Source: Roseovarius aestuarii
GTDB taxonomy: Bacteria; Pseudomonadota; Alphaproteobacteria; Rhodobacterales; Rhodobacteraceae
Direction: 5' to 3'
Assembly: GCA_027214255.1 (NCBI GenBank)
Contig: JAPWHL010000009.1
Coordinates: 62,001 to 126,000, forward strand
DNA length: 64,000 bases
Part shown: piece by piece, positions 18,878-27,845 of the stretch
Position numbering within the stretch: the first letter of the stretch is position 1
Layout of the letters: every line of letters begins with the position of its first letter
Notes under the pieces: generated by a model
What the model saw: the letters and a program-made list of their open reading frames with translations, nothing else
Databases searched by the model: none
Told to the model about the DNA's origin: nothing
Translations under genes and position numbers: made by a program

Positions 18878-19795
18878 TCAGCGTCCGCGCAGACGCGGGT
18901 CTAGCCACGCGTTGATGATGTCTGCCAGAAGGGTCAGCAGCACATAGAAACTGGCGATGATGATCACGATGGCCTGAACAACTGGCGGATCCGACAGAGT
19001 GATCGACTCCCATGCTAGATAACCGATCCCTTGCATCGCAAAGATGGTTTCGATCACCACTGATCCGCCCAGCATCATACCCAATTGCACAGCCGCGACT
19101 GATACCAACGGCAGGATTGCGTTGCGTAGGGCATGTTTCAACACCACCATAGGTGGGCGCAGACCTTTGGCGCGGGCGGTGCGGATATAGTCCGATTGCA
19201 AGGTGTCGATCATACCTGCGCGCGTTAGGCGCATAAGCGTCGGCATTGCGTAATAGGCCAGCGCGATAGCGGGCAAAACATAGCTTTGCCATTTGTCCGA
19301 GCCTGACGCAGGCAGCATCCGTAAATTGACGCTGAAAATCACGATGCCCATCAGGGCGAACCAGAAATTCGGGATGGCCTGACCAAGCACTGCAAAACCC
19401 AGCGCCAGCCGGTCGATCCACGAATTTGGCCTTAGCCCCGCCAGAATTCCCAGAGGAATGGCAACAACTAAGGCTAGAACAAAGGCCGACGCGCCCAAGA
19501 TCATGGTGACAGGAAGCCGTTCCATGACCACCTCGGAAACCGGGCGACGCTGGCGATAGGATTGGCCGAGATCGCCGGACAATATGTCCTGCGCCCACGC
19601 AAAGAATTGAATGTGAAGCGGGCGGTCAAACCCGTAAAGTTCACGAATTGCCTGAATGTCATCGGCAGAGGCACTGTCGCCGGCAATCGCCGCCGCGGGA
19701 TCAATCGCGGCATTGGTCAGGGCAAAGGCAAGGATGGACACAGCCATCAACACCAGTACCCCGATTCCGGCGCGTCTCAGGATAAAATTCAGCAT
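18878..19795 (-). CDS. Di/oligopeptide ABC transporter permease (DppB type)
   Basis: Inner-membrane permease of 305 residues, six helices. The N-terminus MLNFILRRAGIGVLVL is typical of DppB/OppB, and the coupling loop reads IRTARAKGLRPPMVVLKHALRN near residues 190-210 (given here in part). It lies 20 bp after the binding-protein gene and 9 bp before the DppC-type gene, so it is part of the same operon and forms the channel heterodimer. Confidence 0.92.
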   Translation of the reverse strand: MLNFILRRAGIGVLVLMAVSILAFALTNAAIDPAAAIAGDSASADDIQAIRELYGFDRPLHIQFFAWAQDILSGDLGQSYRQRRPVSEVVMERLPVTMILGASAFVLALVVAIPLGILAGLRPNSWIDRLALGFAVLGQAIPNFWFALMGIVIFSVNLRMLPASGSDKWQSYVLPAIALAYYAMPTLMRLTRAGMIDTLQSDYIRTARAKGLRPPMVVLKHALRNAILPLVSVAAVQLGMMLGGSVVIETIFAMQGIGYLAWESITLSDPPVVQAIVIIIASFYVLLTLLADIINAWLDPRLRGR

Positions 19796-19815
19796 GGTTC
19801 AGACCGCCCGACAGA

Positions 19816-21339
19816 TCATTGATCAGCCCATTTTGATTCAAAGAACCGTGGGTTTTCATCCGGGTGGCTTTGGAATTCCAACGCTTCTGCATAGGCATAG
19901 GTCGTTGGGTGGGTCCACAGCGGATACCAGTACAGTTGCTCGGCGATGCGGCGTACGGCGTAATCATAGTTTTCCATGCGCACGTCGGTATCTGCCGTTT
20001 GTGCCGCAGTCAGCAGGCCTTCGGACACGGTGGCGTCCTGTGCCATGTCATCCTCGGAGAGGGTGAAGAAGTTGTTCAACAGCGCCGATACGTCGTTGAC
20101 GCCATACGAACCCCAATCGCCCAACAGCATGTGAACCTGATTGTTGACCACCCGGTCGCGTGCGTTGGAGTAATCCAGAACGCTGGCGGATACCTTGATC
20201 CCAACCGCATTCAGAAAGCCCGAAACAGCTTCGGTCCATTCACGGCTGCGATAGGAGGTCATCTTCAGTTCCAGCCCGTCAGGATATCCTGCCTCGGCCA
20301 GCAGCGCCTTGGCTTTTTCAGGGTCATACCCAATAGAGTTTGCATCTTTGACGCAGCCAAACTGTGTCCGGAAGCAGGGCGATTGGATCACCTTTGAGCC
20401 TTCACCGACGATCTGCTCGACGATTTGCTCGCGGTTGATGGCATAGGCAATGGCTTGACGTACCTTGATGTCCTGAAGCGGATTACCGCCTTCGATGTCC
20501 CGCAGGTTCATCGACAAGAAGCTGATACGCATGGTTTCGTCTGCGGATACGGTGATGCCAGGAATGCTGGACATGGGTTCGGCTTGATCCGGGGGCACGC
20601 GCCAGATCCAATCGACGCCACCGCTTAGCAGTTCCGCGATCTGGGTCGATGTGTCGGGAATGGTGCGATAGACCACCGCATCGAATGTTGGCTGCCCTTT
20701 AACGCTGCCATCGAAATAAACATCCGACGCTTCGACGCGGATGCGGTCTCCGGGGACGAATTCGGCCAGTTTGTATGGGCCGGTACCGACCAATCGGCCA
20801 TTTGCACCCGCTTGACCTGTATCACCAAAGAATCCATCGGGCACGATCGCATGCAGGGTCGACATATATTCCAATGCGGCGGGAAACGGCTTTTTCAGGC
20901 TGACACGCAACGTGTTCTCATCTGCGGCTTCGGCGCCTGCGATCCAGTTGACGTTGCTTTGCACGTTCACGCCATTTTCGGCGTCGGAAATATAGTTGAA
21001 CGTGTAAACGGCATCGTTAACGGTGAACGGTTCACCATCATGCCAGACAACATCATCACGCAGGGTGAATTCCAGAGTCTGATCGTCGACCCATTTCCAT
21101 TCAGTTGCCAACAGCGGAAGGTATTCACCCTCGGACGTTTTGTAAATCAACGTATCCCAAACCAGTTGGCCGTTCAGCAGCATCGCCTCGCGATTGTAGT
21201 TGAAGTATGGATCAACCGTGGTCAGGGATACGTTGCTGGTCCAGCGCAGCGTATTTTCGGATTGCTGGGCCATTGTTGGCCCTACGTGTAGATTTAGGGC
21301 CAGCGCAGCGGCAGCCCCAAGTATGTACTTCAGTTTCAT
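19816..21339 (-). CDS. Peptide-type ABC transporter substrate-binding protein (SBP family 5)
   Basis: Periplasmic binding protein of 507 residues, the specificity component. A signal peptide (about residues 1-24, ending TMAQ) is followed by the family 5 pattern: TVDPYFNYNREA, LATEWKWVDDQTLEFTLRDDVVWHDGEPFT near residues 78-103 (partial), and VRQAIAYAINREQI near 285. AGGGAG precedes the ATG by seven bases. The ligand cannot be read from sequence; association with gamma-glutamyltransferase suggests glutathione or gamma-glutamyl peptides, as with the Gsi system of E. coli. Confidence 0.9.
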   Translation of the reverse strand: MKLKYILGAAAALALNLHVGPTMAQQSENTLRWTSNVSLTTVDPYFNYNREAMLLNGQLVWDTLIYKTSEGEYLPLLATEWKWVDDQTLEFTLRDDVVWHDGEPFTVNDAVYTFNYISDAENGVNVQSNVNWIAGAEAADENTLRVSLKKPFPAALEYMSTLHAIVPDGFFGDTGQAGANGRLVGTGPYKLAEFVPGDRIRVEASDVYFDGSVKGQPTFDAVVYRTIPDTSTQIAELLSGGVDWIWRVPPDQAEPMSSIPGITVSADETMRISFLSMNLRDIEGGNPLQDIKVRQAIAYAINREQIVEQIVGEGSKVIQSPCFRTQFGCVKDANSIGYDPEKAKALLAEAGYPDGLELKMTSYRSREWTEAVSGFLNAVGIKVSASVLDYSNARDRVVNNQVHMLLGDWGSYGVNDVSALLNNFFTLSEDDMAQDATVSEGLLTAAQTADTDVRMENYDYAVRRIAEQLYWYPLWTHPTTYAYAEALEFQSHPDENPRFFESKWADQ

Positions 21340-21387
21340 ATCGATCTCCCTTGTTGTTTATGTGTATTGTTTGATGCGTGTTCGCTC

Positions 21388-22128
21388 TTAGGATCTCTTG
21401 ATCTCTTCGATCAAAATGCGGCCGACTTCTTCGATGCGCTCTGGTGGGTATCGTTGTGGGATGTTGCCGATGCTGATGGCTCCGGCCAGCCGGTTTTGAT
21501 CGTCGTAAATTGGGGCGCCAATGGCGACGACATATTCAAACAGATCTTCGTGCCCGATCGAATATCCCCGTTGGCGCGTTTCCAATAGATTGCGCCGCAC
21601 GGCTTCCGGATCGGTAAGGGTGTTCTCGGTTCGACGCTCTAACGGGCCTGCCAGATATGCGTCGATGACCTCATCACTGGAAAACGCAAGCAGCGCCGTG
21701 GGAGCACCCCCACAATGCAAGGGAAGCGCCATACCAAGGCGTGACCCGAGAATGCGAACCGGTGCAGTTCCCTCGCTGCGGCGCAGGACCAGCGCCTGTA
21801 ATCCGCTTTCGATCATAAAAAGCGCCGTATCACCGGTTCGCTTGCAGACTTCATGCATGATGACATCAACGCGGCTGAGCAACGGGTCGCTTTGCAATGC
21901 CTTTTGCGACAGGTGCAGGACCTGCGGGTTCACAGTGTATAGTCCGCTGTCGTCTTTGCGCATGAGAAACCCATGCTGCATCAGCGTTGCAACCATTCGG
22001 CCTGTGACCGAACGGGGATACCCCATCATCCGGACAATTTCGGCCAATGAACAAGGCGTGCCCAACTCACATATGGCGGTAAAAATCGCCAGAGCTTTGC
22101 TTGCAGATGAGCTAATTTCTGTTGCCAT
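21388..22128 (-). CDS. IclR-family transcriptional regulator
   Basis: 246-residue regulator with an N-terminal winged helix (CSLAEIVRMMGYPRSVTGRM, about residues 25-45) and a C-terminal ligand-binding domain with the IclR pattern (LPLHCGGAPTALLAF, RQRGYSIGHEDLFE, GAISIGNIP). The start at 22128 is preferred over an in-frame start 25 codons upstream because GAGAG precedes it and because the longer form would run over the palindromic operator. It is the first gene of the operon, 48 bp before the binding-protein gene, so it probably controls the whole transport/ggt unit together with itself. Confidence 0.9.
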   Translation of the reverse strand: MATEISSSASKALAIFTAICELGTPCSLAEIVRMMGYPRSVTGRMVATLMQHGFLMRKDDSGLYTVNPQVLHLSQKALQSDPLLSRVDVIMHEVCKRTGDTALFMIESGLQALVLRRSEGTAPVRILGSRLGMALPLHCGGAPTALLAFSSDEVIDAYLAGPLERRTENTLTDPEAVRRNLLETRQRGYSIGHEDLFEYVVAIGAPIYDDQNRLAGAISIGNIPQRYPPERIEEVGRILIEEIKRS

Positions 22129-22140
22129 TGATCTCTCGTG

Positions 22141-22169
22141 TGTCCGATTATCGGATACTGTGTCCGATA
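22141..22169 (-). promoter_or_regulatory. Palindromic operator upstream of the iclR-dpp-ggt operon
   Basis: On the plus strand TCCGATTATCGGA (22143-22155) is a perfect palindrome around a central T. A third half-site, TCCGATA at 22163-22169, is inverted relative to TATCGGA at 22149-22155. The 8-mer TGTCCGAT repeats directly at 22141 and 22161, 20 bp or two helical turns apart. It lies 13-41 bp upstream of the IclR-type start, where autoregulatory IclR sites occur. Confidence 0.65.
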
Positions 22170-22318
22170 TATGGACTGTGACAAGATGGCCACCTTCTGT
22201 CAACAGAGTCGCCAGGGCGTTTCTGCAGAAATTTGCGATTCACATGTTTTCTGGAACGGTTTGCCAAAATATTGGCCAAATCCGGCTGGGAAGGTTTCAA
22301 ATGGACGCCGAACATGAC

Positions 22319-22351
22319 AAAAAAACGCCCCGGCGCGAACCGGGGCGTTTT
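22319..22351 (-). terminator. Intrinsic terminator of rpsO
   Basis: AAAACGCCCCGG (22322-22333) and CCGGGGCGTTTT (22340-22351) form a 12-bp stem over the loop CGCGAA. On the minus strand seven T follow (A-run at 22319-22325). It ends rpsO 23 bp after its stop; on the plus strand four T follow, so some bidirectional function is possible. Confidence 0.92.
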
Positions 22352-22373
22352 CGTAACTAAACTGTTAAGCGTT

Positions 22374-22643
22374 TTAGCGACGGATGCCGAGGCGCTTGAT
22401 CAGGTCCTGATAGCGGGCCTCGTCCTTGGATCGTGTGTAATCCAGCAGCTTGCGGCGCAGTGCGACCATTTTCAAAAGACCACGACGGCCGTGGTTGTCT
22501 TTCTTGTGGGTCTTAAAGTGCTCGGTCAGCGTGGTGATGCGCGACGTCAGAATGGCAACCTGAACTTCGGGCGAACCGGTGTCGCCTTCTTTGGTTGCGA
22601 ACTCTTTCATGATGCGTTCTTTTTCTTCGACTGTAATCGACAT
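22374..22643 (-). CDS. rpsO: 30S ribosomal protein S15
   Basis: Primary 16S rRNA-binding protein of the small subunit. The 89-residue product matches S15 across its length ([31 protein letters not shown], ending LIKRLGIRR). AAGGAG precedes the ATG. A strong terminator follows. In relatives pnp comes next; here it is about 8.3 kb away. Confidence 0.98.
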   Translation of the reverse strand: MSITVEEKERIMKEFATKEGDTGSPEVQVAILTSRITTLTEHFKTHKKDNHGRRGLLKMVALRRKLLDYTRSKDEARYQDLIKRLGIRR

Positions 22644-22803
22644 CGGGGTCTCCTTAAATCAGGGGTTGGGGCGCAAGCCGGGATGTCGTCCAGCAGGGTC
22701 CATAGAGATCATGCGCGGCCAAAGGCCCCGCACCGAGCGGCATATAAGCCAAACATGACGAAATGGAAAGAGCGAAGGCTGACGCAAAATAGCGCTGTCC
22801 GAT

Positions 22804-22826
22804 GGGTGCGCCAAAGGCACACCCTA
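22804..22826 (-). repeat. REP-like hairpin that supplies the stop codon of the RTX gene
   Basis: GGGTGCGCC (22804-22812) and GGCACACCC (22816-22824) pair over a three-base loop with one mismatch. On the minus strand it reads TAGGGTGTGCC...GGCGCACCC, and the TAG is the stop of the RTX-repeat gene. Short GTAGGGTG-type hairpins are widely scattered as intergenic repeats in proteobacteria. No T-tract follows, so it is not a standard terminator. Only one copy occurs in this window. Confidence 0.5.
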
Positions 22827-23984
22827 CAGCATTGCGCCCTGCGGTAGCAGGCTGTGACCGATCAACGTCAGATGGCCAAGAGTCAACCCGTCGGCATTGT
22901 TGATGGATGCGATAGGAACCCCGTTCAGTATAACCTGTTGTTGATCCGGATTATTCGGATCGAGAATCAGGTCCACGTCTGGTTCGGTATCTGTCAGGTC
23001 ATCAAAGACAATCATCAACGTGTCTTCGGATGGGTCGAAATCAACCACATTGGCCTGATGTTCCGCACTTAGCCATTCGCCTAGCAGAACCACATCCGCA
23101 CCGGCGCCCGTCGTGACAATGTCGTCTGCCCCGGCTGTGATCACATCATTGCCGCCGCCGCCGTTCAGATAATCCTGCTCGTCGGTGTCGTCCCATTCAT
23201 CTGTATCGGGATCGTCGACGAAGCCGGACAGTGTGTCGTCGCCCCAGCCGCCGAACAAAGCGTCGCTGCCGCCCTCTCCGCGCAGTTGGTCATTGCCCAG
23301 ACCGCCATGCACAGCGTCGTCGCCCGCGTCGCCGCTAAGGGTATCATCGCCGGCCCCGCCGATCAGACTATCGTCGCCATCCCCGCCCTGCAGTACGTCA
23401 TTCCCGCTGTATCCGCGCAGGTCATCCACGCCGTTGCCACCAAGCAAGGAGTCGTTCCCGGCATCGCCATGCAATGTGTCATCCCCATCGTGGCCTGACA
23501 GAGTGTCGTCGCCCAGAGCGCCGTACAGATCGTCATTGCCTGCCAGCCCGCTCAGGCTGTCATCGCTCGCGCGCCCGTTCATAAGATCGACGCCTGAGGT
23601 GCCATGTAACGTATCGTTCTGGTCGGAACCAAGACTGACGCGATCCCGCACGCTGCCTTCGATTGAGGTGTTGTTAGGTGCGACGGTGCTGTCGTTGGGT
23701 GCTACGTTGACGTCAGGAATGTCGGGGGCCGCGTTGCCCATCGTGGTATCAGAACTAGACCTGTCGGGGTCCGAATTAAGTGCACCAGAACCTCCGCCAA
23801 GGAAATCCAAGATACCCGTGCCGCTGGCGGCCGCGTCGGCCGATTCCCCGCTTTGCGTTTCGTGTTCTTCCTGTTCGGTGGTATCGTTCCCGTCGACATC
23901 GTCTTGATCCTCATTCGAGGACATGCCGACAAAGGCCGTTGCACCCAAGGCCATCATACTCATAAGACCCGCTAATAGCAGCAT
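22824..23984 (-). CDS. Acidic calcium-binding RTX-repeat protein (hemolysin-type repeats)
   Basis: 386-residue protein. Residues 1-21 are a hydrophobic anchor or signal ([20 protein letters not shown]). Residues 22-115 are very acidic and low in complexity. From residue 123 to about 254 there are some fifteen nine-residue repeats of the type DDTLxGxxG, which bind calcium as a beta-roll. A C-terminal domain of about 100 residues follows with the pattern [17 protein letters not shown]. There is no protease, lipase or other enzyme domain, so the role is unknown: a surface or exported protein is likely. RTX proteins usually leave through a type I system; none is encoded nearby. Its place inside the truB-rpsO block is unusual. 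Confidence 0.8.
   Translation of the reverse strand: MLLLAGLMSMMALGATAFVGMSSNEDQDDVDGNDTTEQEEHETQSGESADAAASGTGILDFLGGGSGALNSDPDRSSSDTTMGNAAPDIPDVNVAPNDSTVAPNNTSIEGSVRDRVSLGSDQNDTLHGTSGVDLMNGRASDDSLSGLAGNDDLYGALGDDTLSGHDGDDTLHGDAGNDSLLGGNGVDDLRGYSGNDVLQGGDGDDSLIGGAGDDTLSGDAGDDAVHGGLGNDQLRGEGGSDALFGGWGDDTLSGFVDDPDTDEWDDTDEQDYLNGGGGNDVITAGADDIVTTGAGADVVLLGEWLSAEHQANVVDFDPSEDTLMIVFDDLTDTEPDVDLILDPNNPDQQQVILNGVPIASINNADGLTLGHLTLIGHSLLPQGAML
23223..23618 (-). repeat. 27-bp tandem repeats encoding RTX nonapeptides
   Basis: About fifteen consecutive 27-bp units stay in one register, each encoding a nonapeptide ending in glycine with an aspartate at or next to its first position (examples: [27 protein letters not shown]). 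The DNA copies are diverged at third positions, so the array is old and held by protein selection, not a recent expansion. Confidence 0.85.
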
Positions 23985-24065
23985 TGCACCATTCCCATTT
24001 ACCCATTGTCAGGATGGGTATTTTTGCGGTGTCGGGCAATTGAGAATGAAATTGTTGGTTAATGC

Positions 24066-24593
24066 CTAGCCTTGAGGGGGGCTGAGGGACTGCCACAATT
24101 CGGGCTGCTGGGTGTAGGCGATGTAAAGCGGATGTTTGGGATGCCCATCCTTGGTCAGGCCCAGATGGTGCACTGCACGCCCCATCTGCGCCAGCAATGC
24201 AGATACCTGTGCCCCACGGTCTAGATGCGCGCCATGGGTGCCCCATGCCGCGATGATCGTGTCGGCCCATGTGCAACCGTCCACTATGGCGCTGTCATTC
24301 GCAGGGCCGATAGGATCGGCGGCGGCGCGCATCGCTTTCGGGTCGGTGTCACGCCATGCAAAGATATTTGTGACCCTGAACGCGCCAAACCCCAAGGTCC
24401 GAGCACGTCGCTCGCATCTCTCAACCGTCGGATCGTTCTGAACCTCTGTGGCGGTCGACGGGTTCAGCATGATGAACAACGCGCGTTTGCCCGAAGGATT
24501 CCATATGCGGGTCAGCTGATAGCGATAGTGCTCACACGGTGAATAAACAGCCGTCGAGGCGGCGTCGCCTTTGAGATGAGTCCGTTCGATCAT
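24066..24593 (-). CDS. DUF1643 domain protein
   Basis: 175 residues, soluble. It carries the DUF1643 pattern: YRYQLTRIW near residue 23, LFIMLNPSTATEVQNDPTVERC near 40-60 (partial), GFGAFRVTNIFAWR, and a later WG motif in IIAAWGTHG. The biochemical function of the family is not established. The start at 24593 is preferred over an in-frame start 17 codons earlier because the family begins close to the tyrosine-rich strand. It stands between the RTX gene and truB with about 80 and 145 bp gaps, so it may be a separate transcript or a loose member of the block. Confidence 0.8.
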   Translation of the reverse strand: MIERTHLKGDAASTAVYSPCEHYRYQLTRIWNPSGKRALFIMLNPSTATEVQNDPTVERCERRARTLGFGAFRVTNIFAWRDTDPKAMRAAADPIGPANDSAIVDGCTWADTIIAAWGTHGAHLDRGAQVSALLAQMGRAVHHLGLTKDGHPKHPLYIAYTQQPELWQSLSPPQG

Positions 24594-24738
24594 TGGGCAT
24601 TTGTGGCGTGTCGCCGAGATGTGTGCAAGGGGCGCGGTGTCCAAGAAAGGCGCGGTGCCTCAGGTCCGGCTCGGGCAACGCCGAACCACAGGACGCGGAT
24701 GGCCCCGGGACTAGTGACCGATCGCAACAGGAAAGGTG

Positions 24739-25659
24739 TTATTGGGCCGCGCCCGGTGCGACGAAGACCCGATGGGGGTGCAGTTCGCCGGCTTTGTAGA
24801 TCCCCACTGCAACGGCTTGACCGTCCAGCGACGCCCAGCACTCATCGCCATATTCCGCGTCCCCCGGATAGACCATGCCCGGATTGCCATTGCGCAGCTT
24901 GGCGGCTCCTTCGGGAGTGCAGCGCAATTCGGACAATTCGCTCAGGCCCAGTTCCAAAGGCAAGATATGCGCATCCAGTGCCGGATCATGGGCCAGTGCG
25001 TCGATTTGCTCCAAACTCAGGCCGTCCTCGGCATCGAAAGGGCCTGACCAGACCCGGCGAAGCCACGTTACATGCCCAAAACAACCCAATGCATCCCCCA
25101 GATCGCGGGCGATACTGCGCACATACCCACCTTTGCCACAGGTCATTTCCAACAAAACGCGGTCCGCATCTGGACGATCGGTCAGCAAGAGTTCTTCGAC
25201 CCATAAAGGGCGGGCAGACAGAGTAATGTCCTCGCCGTCACGCGCCAGTTTATAGGCGCGTTGGCCGTCCACCTTTACGGCGGAAAACTTGGGGGGCACC
25301 TGCATGATGTCGCCGACAAACCCAGCCAAGGCTTCTTTGATCTGTTCGTCCGTTGGGCGTGAGGTGCTGGTATTGATCACTTCGCCTTCTGCGTCGTCGG
25401 TGTTGGTCGCTGTGCCAAACCGAACCTCGAAAACATAGGCTTTTAACGCGTCGGTGACATAGGGAACCGTTTTTGTCGCCTCGCCCAGTGCAACGGCCAG
25501 AACACCCGTTGCATCAGGATCCAGCGTGCCCGCATGCCCCGCCTTTTTAGCCTGAAGCGCCCAGCGGACCTTGTTCACCACCGAGGTTGAGGTAATGCCA
25601 GCGGGTTTGTCCACTACCAGCCAACCTGAAATGTCGCGCCCTTTGCGTTTGCGTGCCAT
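24739..25659 (-). CDS. truB: tRNA pseudouridine(55) synthase
   Basis: Makes pseudouridine 55 in the T-loop of tRNAs. The 306-residue product begins [13 protein letters not shown] (about residues 12-24) and has the catalytic aspartate in [12 protein letters not shown] near residue 45, followed by the family motif [11 protein letters not shown]. Length is normal. It belongs to the conserved rbfA-truB-rpsO-pnp order, but is separated from rbfA by a glycosidase-like gene and from rpsO by two accessory genes. Confidence 0.97.
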   Translation of the reverse strand: MARKRKGRDISGWLVVDKPAGITSTSVVNKVRWALQAKKAGHAGTLDPDATGVLAVALGEATKTVPYVTDALKAYVFEVRFGTATNTDDAEGEVINTSTSRPTDEQIKEALAGFVGDIMQVPPKFSAVKVDGQRAYKLARDGEDITLSARPLWVEELLLTDRPDADRVLLEMTCGKGGYVRSIARDLGDALGCFGHVTWLRRVWSGPFDAEDGLSLEQIDALAHDPALDAHILPLELGLSELSELRCTPEGAAKLRNGNPGMVYPGDAEYGDECWASLDGQAVAVGIYKAGELHPHRVFVAPGAAQ

Positions 25660-25733
25660 GCGCCTCTGCCTTTTGTTTTGCTCAAGTTGGGCGGGCTAAT
25701 CGAAGGCCCTTGGTCTGTCAATCTGTGCTGTGC

Positions 25734-26501
25734 CTAGCGCGCAACCACAGTTCCTATGATCGGCCCCATCGGAAAGCCCAGATCGTTCCGCCCCAGTTGT
25801 GGTGCATAGAGACGCGAGATATTCCCGTCAAAATACAGCGCTTGAGACAGTTTCAGATGATCGCGGAACAGCCGCCCGAAGGCGTGAAAGTTTACTGGAT
25901 CGTCCGAGATGGCAAAAACGGCGCGCGTGCCATCCGCTGTGGTGCCGACACCGTTTCGAATGTGCAAACTGTCGCTGTCACGCAAGAAACGGGGATGCAG
26001 CGCGCCGTCTATCACCAGCATCGGGCCCGACTGCGTTGCGAACGGGCAGGTGATGCCGCTTTGCTCAAACGTCAGGGTTTCGATCACATCCGCACGCCCC
26101 TTGCGCAGGCACAAAACGCCATTCGGTAGCAGACCAAAATTTCCCGGACCGGCGTTGGTGATCAGGCGCATAGACTGCTGGCCGTCTTCGACATAAAGCC
26201 CGACGGGCGCGCGGTTGGAATGATACATACCCGCGTTCATGGCGAAGCCAAGGGTCTGTCCCTGTGGCTCAAGAAGCGCATTGATGTTGTAAAAACTGCC
26301 CAGCGGCTTACCCGTGTCAGGCGCATTCAGAAACAAACGCAGTTCTTCGGTGCGCAGGTCAACCTCGCATAGTGTGTATGCGGCGCCATCAAACTGGGTT
26401 TGACGGCATTCGGCGGCCGACAAAACACCGGGCAGCAGCAACAAAGTTGCGGCCATCAGCCAACGCAGTGCGCGGCTATTCGTCCAAGTCGCGCTGTACA
26501 T
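25734..26501 (-). CDS. Phosphodiester glycosidase family (DUF2233/NAGPA-like) secreted protein
   Basis: 255 residues with a signal peptide (basic NSRALRW followed by a hydrophobic stretch ending LSAAEC near residue 30). The mature part shows the NAGPA/DUF2233 pattern: [40 protein letters not shown], and [13 protein letters not shown]. The family is thought to cleave sugar-phosphodiester bonds; the substrate here is unknown. The start is uncertain: ATGs at 26504 and 26501 overlap the rbfA end by about 26-29 bp, and one at 26456 would lose the basic part of the signal peptide. It sits between rbfA and truB. Confidence 0.8.
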   Translation of the reverse strand: MYSATWTNSRALRWLMAATLLLLPGVLSAAECRQTQFDGAAYTLCEVDLRTEELRLFLNAPDTGKPLGSFYNINALLEPQGQTLGFAMNAGMYHSNRAPVGLYVEDGQQSMRLITNAGPGNFGLLPNGVLCLRKGRADVIETLTFEQSGITCPFATQSGPMLVIDGALHPRFLRDSDSLHIRNGVGTTADGTRAVFAISDDPVNFHAFGRLFRDHLKLSQALYFDGNISRLYAPQLGRNDLGFPMGPIIGTVVAR

Positions 26502-26871
26502 CATCTTGGGAAAAGAGGCGGCGGGCCTCATCCATCTGGTCAAAGGTTGTATCCAGACGAAACCGCAGGTCGGGCGCGTATTTCAAGGACAGTTTCTTGC
26601 CGATCAGGTGGCGCAATTCACCCTTGTTGCGGGCCAGAAGGCCGACAACCTCGTCCTGACCGATGCCTCCAAGGGGCAACACATAGGCGGTTGCAACCTT
26701 TAGATCGGCGGATGTGCGCACCTCACCCACCGTGATCGACAGGCGATTTAGGTCGGGATCATGGATGTCGCCCCGTGCCAGAACGTCTGACAGGGCACGC
26801 CGGATCAATTCGCCGACGCGCAATTGGCGCTGCGAGGGTCCGGGGCCATCATTGAACTTGTTCTTTGCCAT
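26476..26871 (-). CDS. rbfA: 30S ribosome-binding factor RbfA
   Basis: Late 16S rRNA maturation factor. 131 residues, KH-type fold, with [19 protein letters not shown] near the N-terminus, [21 protein letters not shown] and [16 protein letters not shown] later. The ATG at 26871 gives the usual N-terminus (MAKNKF...); the longer in-frame start at 26907 adds 12 unrelated residues. It is the first gene of the minus-strand RNA/translation block seen here and is divergent from dapB. Confidence 0.95.
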   Translation of the reverse strand: MAKNKFNDGPGPSQRQLRVGELIRRALSDVLARGDIHDPDLNRLSITVGEVRTSADLKVATAYVLPLGGIGQDEVVGLLARNKGELRHLIGKKLSLKYAPDLRFRLDTTFDQMDEARRLFSQDDVQRDLDE

Positions 26872-26969
26872 ATCTGTGCATCTAAGCGTTTCACCGCCCT
26901 TTGCCAAGGAGCATCACCCACGCTATGCAAGGTAGGCATCAGAAATGAGACTCAATAAAGGGCAGGCAC

Positions 26970-27788
26970 ATGACAACAGGACCGGGGATTGTGGTGACTG
27001 GCGCATCTGGGCGCATGGGGCAGATGTTAATTCGCACCATTACCGACAGTCCGAACGCACATGTCATCGGGGCGATCGAGCGCCCGGGACATCCGTGGCT
27101 GGGGCGTGATCTGGGCGAGGCGATGGGTGGTCCTGCGATGGGCGTGATCGTCACTTCGGATGCGTTAGAGGCCTTTGCGCCTGCGCAGGCGGTGATTGAT
27201 TTTACTGCCCCCGCTGCGACAGTTGAATTTGCCAAACTGGCCGCACAGGCGAGACTGGTGCATGTGATCGGCACGACAGGGATGAGCGACGAAGACATTG
27301 CTGCGCTGGGCCCTTGTGGCCACCATGCGGTGATTGTGCGCGCTGGAAACATGAGCCTTGGCGTCAATTTGTTGACGCAACTGACCAAACAGGTCGCTGC
27401 CGCGCTGGATGAGGATTTTGACATCGAAATCATCGAATCGCACCACAACCAAAAGGTGGATGCACCCTCGGGTACAGCTTTGATGCTGGGCGAGGCCGCA
27501 GCAGAAGGGCGGGGTGTGTCACTGGATGCCGTATCGGATCGCGGACGCGACGGTATCACCGGCAAAAGGACACCGGGCCATATTGGATTTCATGCCATTC
27601 GTGGAGGTGACATTGTGGGCGAACACGATGTGCTGTTTGCCGCCACGGGCGAGCGGATCACCTTGCGGCACGTCGCGTCGGATCGCGCCGTGTTCGCACG
27701 CGGGGCGTTAAAGGCCGCGCTGTGGGGGCAGGGGCGCTCGCCCGGAGAATACGACATGCTGGATGTGCTGGGCCTGAAAGGCAGCTAA
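26970..27788 (+). CDS. dapB: 4-hydroxy-tetrahydrodipicolinate reductase
   Basis: NAD(P)H-dependent step of the lysine/diaminopimelate pathway. The 272-residue product has the nucleotide loop [10 protein letters not shown] near residues 9-18, the substrate-binding [13 protein letters not shown] with the catalytic histidine pair, and [11 protein letters not shown] near the C-terminus. It is a single gene, divergent from rbfA across a 98-bp gap that must hold both promoters. The RND pump gene converges from the other side. Confidence 0.97.
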   Translation: MTTGPGIVVTGASGRMGQMLIRTITDSPNAHVIGAIERPGHPWLGRDLGEAMGGPAMGVIVTSDALEAFAPAQAVIDFTAPAATVEFAKLAAQARLVHVIGTTGMSDEDIAALGPCGHHAVIVRAGNMSLGVNLLTQLTKQVAAALDEDFDIEIIESHHNQKVDAPSGTALMLGEAAAEGRGVSLDAVSDRGRDGITGKRTPGHIGFHAIRGGDIVGEHDVLFAATGERITLRHVASDRAVFARGALKAALWGQGRSPGEYDMLDVLGLKGS

Positions 27789-27845
27789 CCGACGGCCCCC
27801 GCCACGCGGCTATGGCGCGGCGGGGCGATGCGCATTCCCGCCTGA

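Noticed and set aside
23223-23618. CRISPR-like tandem repeats
   Set aside because: The repeats are 27-bp coding units in one frame encoding RTX nonapeptides, without spacers or cas genes.
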